Part shown: positions 43,969-50,704 of the stretch, in pieces
Layout: every line of letters starts with the position of its first letter
Position numbering within the stretch: the stretch's first letter is position 1
NCBI GenBank assembly: GCA_019155205.2
Contig: JAHNZQ020000227.1
Location: 922,049 to 972,752 of the forward strand
Source: Gracilaria vermiculophylla
Lineage: Eukaryota; Rhodophyta; Florideophyceae; Gracilariales; Gracilariaceae
DNA length: 50,704 nt
Reading direction: 5' to 3'
Position numbers and translations under genes: made by a program
Notes under the pieces: model-generated
Seen by the model: only the letters and a program-made list of their open reading frames with translations
What the model was told of the DNA's origin: nothing
The model's database searches: none

Positions 43969-45550
43969 TCAACGGTTCCTGAAGGCCATAGGATTGTCCG
44001 AAAGGGGGGCTTGTCTGCGGCAAGTGGCACGACGGGTATTCTTATAGGACTCCGCGAAACGTGCCAGCTCTCTATATGTGGACATCGAAAGCGTTGTCAA
44101 GTGATTATGCATCCTGGCGCGAATCAAAGGCATGCATCCCTCAAGGAGCAAGGACTTCATTTGCAGTTGGGAGTACACGCTCCCGCTTCTTTAGGCCTTC
44201 GTCCCTAGCTTCTTCGAGAACCTCGTTTCGGTCAATCCCGTACCCTGCCCCTTGGAGGTGACTTCGTCGTCAGCATCGGCCTTCACTTCATCCACTGCGC
44301 ACCTTTTAAGTAGGAAGTTCACTACCTGAGTTACGCCGTCGTGATCTCTATCTCAGGTTCATGCACAATGGTGGTCTCCTCTTAAGTCATGGCTGCACCA
44401 GCACGTGCGTTCGGCCTGTGAGGTGGAACTCAAGGAACCAGACGAGGGCATCTTCATGGACACCATTGGTATTTGACGCCGAACGAAAGCGTGTTAGAGA
44501 GTTCAACACCGAAATGGGGTCTCCACCTGAGAAGGAGCGCTTCTTCATCTGAATTTCTATCCGGCGCTGGATCTTCGTAAATTGCTTAGTGACGGACACG
44601 ACCTAGAAAGTAGAGGGATCAATCAACCGGTAGGTGTCACAATCCAGCACTTTGGCGAGGAGTTCATTATGCGAGACGATCTTCTTCTTCCTTCTGCTTT
44701 TCTCCTTAGGAGATACACTGTCCTCGGAGCTGGAGCATTTAAATGATTCAGAATCTGAGCTTCTCTGCAAATCGGGGTCTGGCTTTCTGCTTTTCTCCCT
44801 CCGCTTCTTTCCGCGTTTTTCTTTTAGGTTGTCTGGGTGCATGACGATATCCCCGCTATCGCGATTCACCTGAGAAGTATCCTGTCCTTTTCTACTTTGA
44901 TTAAGTAGTTCACGACCGGTATTCTGTCCTCTCCCGAGAGGCGACAGATCCAGACGGTTCATAGCAATATTCCTGAGGTGTTCCCGTTTTTCCTTTGGCA
45001 GTATCCTGTTCTTCTCTACCCGGGATCACCCTAGATGTTGACGGAAGGAACTTCTCCTGCACGAAATAATGACTTTGAATCGCCTCTGCGGGGAGCAGCT
45101 GCGCGGTTTGAGAACAAAGTTCCACACGGATAACACCTAAGCTCACCTCTGGAAAAACGTCCGAGTCCAGCAAGGCATCCACAGCACGGTGAGCACTCTC
45201 CGTTGTGATTTACTCCACAAGGGTGTGGCTGCGCGCTCCAAAGTGGGCGTGAACAACTGCAGGAATGCTTTCGATCAGCTTCTGTGAAAGCCAATCCGTT
45301 AGGTGCGGGGCCCGAGACTCCAAAGGGTATTAGCCTCCCGGTATTCCCGTCCCTGCAGCTCCTGAGGCGGCAGCTGCGATGCCGTGTGCGGTTCCTCAAA
45401 CTCCACGTTGGCCTTCTCTAGAGGTGTCGTAAGGGGTTTAGCGTGCCTCCGATCGTGCAAATTACTAAGGCGATTCCTAAAATGCTCCACAGAGCGGCCA
45501 AGATTCCTAGAGAGACTTTCAGGGTCCTCCAATCTGACGTCCATCTCTCA
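43969..45550 (-). pseudogene. Gyp3 gag
   Basis: 44962-44387 is a single phase interrupted by one TAG at 44603. It has a charged KEKRGKKRREKSRKPD and Ser-rich segment, then MKKRSFSGGDPISVLNSLTR, the same gag pattern as Gyp2 (FTGDDPLLVLDFL). 44178-43969 adds MSTYRELARFAESYKNTRR, a typical end of the gag capsid. 45544-45299 (MDVRLEDPESLSRNLGRSVE) is the likely N-terminal part, in another frame. Confidence 0.7.
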
Positions 45551-45780
45551 GGGAGCCTTGCACAGTCTGCGTCCACCGACGGAGTCGGTTACTTGAGGGT
45601 CCTGGAAGGGGGTTTCCATTGGGGGTTCTGAGGTGTAAATATAGGTCTCGGTCGAGGATGATCCCCTTCCAATCCCGAATCCTCATAAGGAAGAGTTCGA
45701 TTGTTGGGTTCCGATCGTTGCGAACTAGAAACTCTGTTCTATCGGGACTCTTGCGATTCCTTTAGAAAACTGACCTTCTA

Positions 45781-45795
45781 AGTCAGGAGACCAGT
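45781..45795 (-). other. Possible Gyp3 primer-binding site
   Basis: In element orientation AC-TGGTCTCCTGAC follows the 5' LTR end CCACA. TGG at the start is the complement of tRNA CCA-3'. The tRNA is not identified. Confidence 0.35.
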
Positions 45796-46347
45796 TGTGG
45801 TACCGTCAGTTCTTCTTTCGAGGTTGTAGTACACAACGTCCGTTGGTAGTTTTTGCCGCATCCAAAGGCGCAAGTTCCTAATGGAGGTCTTCCGTAGTCG
45901 CTATCACGTGCCAGGGAAATTCTGAACGGGGATCCGCAAACACCAAGCGCAGAGGGAGGTTCGATGGGCTGACAATGATCCTACAGGCGCTTCTACGAGG
46001 CGATCTTGGGATCGGCGGCTTAAAAACCTAAGGATGTTCGACGAAATCTCCAACCGCAAAAATTGACCTAGAGTCAAGGGTGTTTTGGTTATTTTCCTGG
46101 AGGTGGAGCTCGATCGGAGGATTAAATACCACTCCAGAAGCCCGCCTTGACAGGTCTCACAACTTTAGTAATTACCTGCACCAGGTAACTAATATAAATT
46201 TAGATTCTACCGTTCCTCAAAGGTACTCAATCATACGTGGGCCAAATGATGCACCAAGCGGAACAGTTAACAAAATGCGAACCCTCTTTAGGAATATCTC
46301 GTCATAAAGCCACAGCACAATATCACCTTTGGATCCACTGTAATGCA
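45796..46347 (-). repeat. Gyp3 5' LTR (element orientation)
   Basis: Partner of 35515-36060. In plus-strand view it starts TGTGGTACCGTCAGTTCTTC and ends GGATCCACTGTAATGCA. Confidence 0.85.
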
Positions 46348-46541
46348 AGAACTCCCAAAATTTTGAGGACCTCCCCTTCTAATGTCCTCCATACACCTTT
46401 GGTTTTTAATCTAATATTTGTTCTGCTCACAATAAATTGCAAATGATGCATGGGAGACATCCACAGAAAGAAACGCAATGCAGTCATTACTAAAGGAGCA
46501 TGACATGGTGTGATAAAATCTCCCGTTGTGCCAATACCTCT
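46348..46541. other. Junction between Gyp3 and the piggyBac-like element
   Basis: About 190 bp. The true left end of the piggyBac-like element must lie here or inside Gyp3 flank DNA, because its inverted repeat already matches at 46542 and the matching right end is cut by the window edge. TTAA occurs at 46406-46409 within TTTTTAATC, but a terminus cannot be fixed. Confidence 0.4.
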
Positions 46542-47033
46542 CTAATGATGCATTTGCATGAAATCATTCAGAGGACTCAACATCACACAGGTTTCCCATT
46601 TCCGAACATGAATATTAGTTGATTGGCGGGCTGCGTGCCCATTTTGATCATCTGCTTGCTCTTGCAAATTTACCATATTCGATGGTGGTACAATAGCTTT
46701 ACCTTCAGCAGTTTCGATTTTTCTCTGGTCAGTCGCATGATTTTGTTCTTCTGCAGAAAGCAGGATCTCGTAAACACGGATACCGACTTTGAAACTGGGC
46801 AGAGGTAAAGTAACGTCATTCTTACGACTGGGTAAACTGAAGCTTAGTGTCAAGAATATTAAATTACGATTGTTGATTCTGCAAACATCATCATTTTGAA
46901 CTATTCCACGGACCTTAGTGAATGCTCACAAAAAACAGTGATAGCGTTTACATTCCGCTTCACTAGTAATCAGGCAAGCGCGGCTGTTGACAGTTAATGC
47001 AGCCGTTCTACGATGACCTGTGGACGATGCCAT
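46542..47033 (-). pseudogene. Left-repeat copy of the TIR-encoded protein
   Basis: The ATG (complement of 47031-47033) starts MASSTGHRRTAALTVNSRAC, collinear with the right-repeat gene. One TGA near codon 36 (CFL-stop-AFT) interrupts it. The phase then continues to a stop at 46542, 163 codons in all. This copy keeps a Trp where the right copy has its stop. Confidence 0.75.
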
Positions 47034-47200
47034 AGTTTACGAAAGATGTTGTGGCTCTGATTGGTGTAACAGTTACAATTGACCTTTGGTTGTTGAAGAT
47101 AAATTTCAGCGCTGCAGGCGTTTACAAAATGATAAGGATATCAGACAAAAAATTGGGGAGAGTTTTAATGTTTTCGCATAATTACAAAGTAATTAAAACT

Positions 47201-47216
47201 GACCTCATATGAGGTC
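47201..47216. repeat. Perfect 16-bp palindrome in the left inverted repeat
   Basis: GACCTCATATGAGGTC, repeated at 50034-50049 in the right repeat. An adjacent AATTACaaaGTAATT hairpin is present at both sites. Confidence 0.9.
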
Positions 47217-47481
47217 GCTGGTCAGATAGACACAAGTAATTGTTGCCAAAGCGTGCGTTGGTAGGCTATATAGATACCCAATATCTCATGGAAGGTTTGA
47301 TAAGCAGCGTTGTGCGAGAGGTTATTTTGTCTGGCCATTTGAGTAAAAGGTTTGAGTTTGCGGGCGTGGTTCAGTCCAGAGCAATAGAAGCCGCTACCGC
47401 CACTTTTTAAGATCAATGATGCATTCTCAGTTTCTTGTCACTCGGAGGATGTTTAATTGTTGGGCATGAGAGGTGGCAGGC

Positions 47482-47526
47482 TTGGCGATCAGAATGGATA
47501 CCCAGAGTTTCCGTTCTGATCGTCAA
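47482..47526. repeat. Imperfect hairpin, 17-bp arms
   Basis: TTGGCGATCAGAATGGA (47482-47498) and TCCGTTCTGATCGTCAA (47510-47526) pair with two mismatches around an 11-nt loop. Confidence 0.8.
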
Positions 47527-47837
47527 ATCCAAAATACAGCAGGCCAAATTTGAGCGAATTGGCCTGTATTTATTGGCTCATATATGACGAGAAGGCCAAC
47601 TTGTATTTTCTGCATGCACCTATTAACCCTTTTGCGACTAGAAATTCTTATGTCAATAGAGGTACACATAAGCAGAGACCAATGAGCATTCCGAGCGCAA
47701 ACTCAAGTGGGTGGTTAAAGAAGTTCAATAGTTGATCAAAATGTATACTTGTCTCTATGCCTTTCGCACAGGCATATATGCCTTTCCAGTGCATAGTATA
47801 CAGTCAAGGTACAAAAGTATGCACCTAATCACGATTT

Positions 47838-48122
47838 GTGGACGCAAACTATATCGTCGTTTACTCTCCCACTTGGATCCGAGCCCATTCGAATTGTGAA
47901 ACTGCTGCAGTGTGGATTGATTACATCTGTACCTTGATGAACGCAATTCAAGGCACTGCACATGTGACATCTATGGCATTGAGAGAAGAACCGATGAATT
48001 CTTTCTTTCACGATAATCTGCAGACCCAAAACAAAGCAGACAGCAGCACCATCAGTGTCAACCCCCCAGAACTTGCAAAAGCCCACGAAGATGTTGCTTG
48101 TGCTCAGTGGGGCGTACGGTAA
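47838..48122 (+). CDS. Hypothetical ORF inside the piggyBac-like element
   Basis: A 94-codon open frame, convergent with the transposase. The first ATG is at 47937 (MNAIQGTAHVTSM), giving 61 residues; upstream codons are open back to a TAA at 47826. The tail is acidic/polar (NPPELAKAHEDVACAQWGVR). No domain is recognised. It may be a chance ORF, a cargo gene or an exon. Confidence 0.3.
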   Translation: MDANYIVVYSPTWIRAHSNCETAAVWIDYICTLMNAIQGTAHVTSMALREEPMNSFFHDNLQTQNKADSSTISVNPPELAKAHEDVACAQWGVR

Positions 48123-48344
48123 TGTTACTGGACGTACCTAGCGTCCAGTGTTGGCACAAGAACCGCAACGTCGTTCCCTGCGCATGGAGATATGGGGATA
48201 GGAACAATGAAGCTCGAAAGACTTCGTAAAAAGTCTATGTTTCTGAGAGAGATTGCATAATTGGCAAAGGAGAGCACGTACAAGTGCCCCGCTGTGTGTT
48301 TAAGGGAGTTAGAAAAATATGGACAGATAATCTTGGCAATTATA

Positions 48345-48410
48345 TGGGCTTCAAAGAACAGTAAGCCCAGGTATTGAAAATGACCTGGGCTTACTGTTCT
48401 TTGAAGCCCA
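48345..48410. repeat. Perfect 28-bp hairpin at the transposase 3' end
   Basis: Arms 48345-48372 and 48383-48410 are exact reverse complements, with a 10-nt loop (ATTGAAAATG). The right arm contains the last codons and stop of the transposase (LGFKEQ-stop on the minus strand), so the left arm is an inverted duplicate of that coding end. Confidence 0.97.
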
Positions 48411-50051
48411 ATAGATTTGCAGTTACTTTTTTTCTTCTGATGCTATGGGCTTTAGAAAAGAGTTTTGCATTTGCCCGCATAATTGCTTGGAAAACAACTA
48501 AATGAATATTTCGGAGGGCCCCAGGGTTGTGGAAGAAAGAAAAGAAGTTTAAGTGAAAACTGCGACCACATTTCACGCAGAAGAACATTGTGTAACCTCC
48601 ACGCCCACTCTCTGACAACAAACCACATAACATACAGTGCACGCTTCTTCGATTCTCCATTCCGAGCAACATATTAGAGGAATAGATGGGCGCAATGGGA
48701 CGCAGACCAGATAGGTTTCCGTCGTGGTTTTGACTAATTGGAACCAATAAAGCTCTAGATTCTTTGTACTCAAGATGATCCATTACTAGGTTTTGAACAA
48801 TTCATCTCTTCATTTCTGTATGGTCAATAATGGGTTTTCCAAATTTCAAGATGGCACCCAGAAGTTCAAGAGCGTTGAGAATCGCTGCGTCCAAAATAAA
48901 TGTCAATTTGCTTATCGGTACCCTTTGCTCCTTCCGCAATGTCGCAGTGGTAGATCAAAATTGAACAAACCTGTCCACACTATTCACGAACAAGTTATAT
49001 GCCCTAATTATCGAGATGACGTGCAAAGTTGTGTGCTGTAATTACTTCTCTTCGATCCTTCTTTTCCAAGGAGTCAGACCATGAACACAGTTTACTGCTT
49101 GATCATCTTCTTTCTGAATGCGAGATTTTGGGCGTGTTGGATAAATCATTTGTGCAGAACAATACTACCGATTTGTTTTTGAAAACCACGAAACCTACCT
49201 TTTCTGCCAAGTGAGCGAGGTTACGTGTAACAATCTTCTTCTTCAACACTTGTACTAATGGCCATTTCTCTTTTGGAGCATGCTTGAGCTCTTCAATGGC
49301 TTCTTTAAGCGCCGACAGGTTGATGCCGGCAACATTTGCATTTATTACAGTTTCTCAAACTTTACAAACGCCATCACTCAGGCGAAACAATTGAAGGGCC
49401 AGGAGATGTCGCGTGTAGAAGTTATCCACCACCATAAGTCGCCGTGCTCGGGTGTGCCATGCGATTGTGTTTGATGTGCCATTTGTGCACACCACAATGC
49501 GGACGATGCGCATTTCGGGATTAGCGTTCCTTCTTTTTATCGTAGCACCGCTCTACGGAGGTTTCGGAACAATATAGTGTACTTTTGAACTGGACTTCGT
49601 CCACACTGATTTCTTGAACCATCGTCTTAAAGCCTGTGTAGACATGCTTGCGACCATCCGACGGTGGCGTAAAACCTGATTCCAAACTTCACGGGTTTTG
49701 CTCTTTGTATAAGAACGAGCAGCTGTGCGAACTTCGCACCGTACCGTATTCTGATCTAATGAACTAACACCGACAGGAACCGCAAGCGCCGCTGAAATCA
49801 CGGCAAAATGTTCAAGAACAGCAAAACTGCGCCAGAGAGGGTTTAAAATGGCAATTTCAGGATCATAGGAAGCGTAGAAACGTAAAGCTGCACGAATGAT
49901 CATGAAAGTGTCTCGATCCATTTCCTCTTTTAAGAAAGGGTTGCTCAACAGTTCTGAGTTTGCCCAGTAGTGTTGGAATCCAAGTCATTTGCAGACCTCG
50001 AAAAGGCTGCATCCTAGTGTCTATCTGACCATCGACCTCATATGAGGTCAA
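48391..50051 (-). pseudogene. piggyBac-like transposase (DDE_Tnp_1_7), broken
   Basis: Cut-and-paste transposase read from ~50051 to the stop at 48391, over several frames. The N-terminal part has GQIDTRMQPFRGLQ and EEMDRDTFMIIRAALRF. The catalytic pieces are VSSLDQNTVRCEV (Asp codon 49754-49756, with Q where E is common), VVDNFYTRHLLALQLF (Asp 49424-49426) and LFVNSVDRFVQF (Asp 48973-48975), each at the expected place. VGFVVFKNKSVVLFCTNDLS lies between the last two. The C-terminal frame 48783-48391 has CMLCGL...FFCVKCGRSFH, the cysteine-rich zinc domain that binds transposon ends. Stops and shifts make it inactive. Confidence 0.85.
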
Positions 50052-50220
50052 TTTTAATTACTTTGTAATTAGGTGAAAACATTAAAACTTTTCCCATTTT
50101 TGTTTGTTCTGATATCCTTATCATGTTGTCGACGCCGGAAGCGCTGAACTACGTCCGCAACAACAAAGGGTGAATTGGGACTGTCACATCAACCAGAGCC
50201 GTCAACAACATTCGTAAACT
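50052..50220. promoter_or_regulatory. Divergent intergenic region inside the right repeat
   Basis: About 170 bp separates the minus-strand transposase start from the plus-strand TIR gene and could hold a shared promoter. No clear TATA box was seen. An AATTACtttGTAATT hairpin and the 16-bp palindrome sit just on the transposase side. Confidence 0.3.
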
Positions 50221-50658
50221 ATGGCATCGTCCACAGATCCTCGCAGAACTGCTGGAACAACTGTCGACAGCCGAGCTTGCCTGGTTACCAGTGACGCGGA
50301 ATGTAAACGCTACTATGAATCTTTGTGGAAGTTCACAACGGTAAAAGGAATAGTTCAAATTGTTGATGTTCGCAGAATCAACAATCAAAATTTGACATAC
50401 TTAACGGTAAACTTTAGTTTACCCGATCGTGAGAAAGACGTTACTCTGTCGTTATCCAGTGTCAAACTCGGTACCGGTGTTGACGAGACCCCGAATGGTG
50501 CAGAAGAACGAAATCAGTCGATTGACGCGAATAACATCGAAACTGCTGTAGAAGAAGCGATTGTTACACCACTGAATATGCAAATTTTGCAACAGCAGCC
50601 AGATGATGAAAGTCTGCATACAATTTGCCAATCAACTATTGCTCATGGTCGGAAATAG
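50221..50658 (+). CDS. TIR-encoded protein of the piggyBac-like element (possibly truncated by a nonsense codon)
   Basis: ATG-started, 145 codons. Residues ~30-85 (AECKRYYES..., VKGIVQIVDVRRIN, LTYLTVNFSLPD, KDVTLSLSSVKLG) look like a small beta-barrel with a charged strand pattern; a Tudor/PWWP-like fold is a guess. The tail is acidic and polar. The TAG at 50656 aligns with a Trp codon in the left-repeat copy, after which the two copies stay similar (ETYATLSPLN versus ETCVMLSPLN), so the original protein was longer. Function unknown. Its place inside the inverted repeat makes it two-copy per element. Confidence 0.6.
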   Translation: MASSTDPRRTAGTTVDSRACLVTSDAECKRYYESLWKFTTVKGIVQIVDVRRINNQNLTYLTVNFSLPDREKDVTLSLSSVKLGTGVDETPNGAEERNQSIDANNIETAVEEAIVTPLNMQILQQQPDDESLHTICQSTIAHGRK

Positions 50659-50704
50659 GAAACCTATGCGACGTTGAGTCCTCTGAATGGTTGTATGCAA
50701 ATGC

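Larger units (their letters stand above)
35515..46347 (-). mobile_element. Ty3/gypsy chromovirus Gyp3 (minus strand)
   Basis: Direct repeats of ~550 bp at 35515-36060 and 45796-46347 bracket a minus-strand order of gag, RT, RNase H, integrase and chromodomain. In element orientation the LTR starts near TGCA...CAGTGGATC and ends CCACA. Purine-rich GGAAAGGGGG precedes the 3' LTR, and TGGTCTCCTGAC follows the 5' LTR after 2 bp as a possible primer site. No target duplication was found (cgtgg versus agaac). Many stops; inactive. Confidence 0.85.
46542..50704 (-). mobile_element. piggyBac-like DNA transposon with long inverted repeats (right end beyond the window)
   Basis: 46542-47234 and 50017-50704 are inverted copies of about 690 bp, continuing past both visible limits. 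Between them the minus strand encodes a degraded DDE_Tnp_1_7 transposase with all three catalytic aspartates and a cysteine-rich C-terminus. The repeats each carry a gene reading outward, and the interior holds two long hairpins and an extra plus-strand ORF. TTAA target duplication, expected for piggyBac, cannot be checked here. Confidence 0.85.
50017..50704 (+). repeat. Right inverted repeat of the piggyBac-like element (cut by window edge)
   Basis: Reverse-complement match to 46548-47234. The inner edge is GTGTCTATCTGACC (50017). It includes the palindrome at 50034-50049. Confidence 0.9.

Noticed and set aside
34818..46347. Gyp3 as an insertion in a Gyp2-family element with a clean target duplication
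   Set aside because: The left flank is Gyp2-family leader, but the sequence right of Gyp3 does not resume that leader and no duplicated 5-mer was found.
1..50704. CRISPR arrays, tRNA or rRNA genes, bacterial operons
   Set aside because: No spacer-type repeat series, no cloverleaf or rRNA core motifs, and no ribosome-binding-site-led gene clusters were seen; all recognisable genes are eukaryotic or eukaryotic transposon genes.

Overview
The window is eukaryotic nuclear DNA dominated by transposable elements. It holds degraded Ty1/copia and Ty3/gypsy retrotransposons, two Tc1-like DNA transposons and a piggyBac-like transposon, all riddled with stops and frameshifts. One long, intact, intronless gene sits among them. 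I saw no bacterial operons, rRNA, tRNA or CRISPR. Intron-poor genes in a retrotransposon-rich genome, plus an NB-ARC/WD40 protein, would fit a red alga or another protist-grade eukaryote, but nothing in the window fixes the species; that placement is inference.

Layout, left to right. 1-260: tail of a DDE-type transposase ORF cut by the window edge. 455-5353: copia element with 215-218 bp LTRs. 5354-6794: unassigned DNA with minus-strand coding-like remnants and a segment that recurs after the NB-ARC gene. 6800-12721: gypsy chromovirus (Gyp1) with TG..CA LTRs, a tRNA-Met-like primer site, a chromodomain and a 5-bp target duplication (GTTCT). 13201-13404: an overlooked 3'-terminal relic of an NB-ARC/WD40 paralogue. 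13703-14999 and 19802-21051: two Tc1-like elements with TA duplications and doubled (IR/DR) ends. They bracket 15413-19306, a 1,297-residue NB-ARC protein with eight near-identical 43-residue WD repeats.

22.1-24.6 kb holds poorly understood DNA that includes an in-frame tandem-duplicated coding module. 24592-~32450: plus-strand gypsy chromovirus (Gyp2). ~32450-35514: an inverted partial copy of the same family joined head-to-head to a forward LTR copy, making a long imperfect palindrome centred near 34.82 kb. 35515-46347: minus-strand gypsy chromovirus (Gyp3) with ~550 bp LTRs and coding-like DNA antisense to pol. From about 46.5 kb to beyond the window end: a minus-strand piggyBac-like element with long inverted repeats, each repeat carrying its own gene.

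The most biologically interesting object is the NB-ARC/WD40 gene. It has an NLR-like architecture, and its nearly identical beta-propeller repeats vary at a few fixed positions. This recalls the hypervariable NACHT-WD40 allorecognition genes of filamentous fungi. A C-terminal paralogue relic and a shared downstream repeat suggest the gene belongs to a once larger, transposon-disrupted family.
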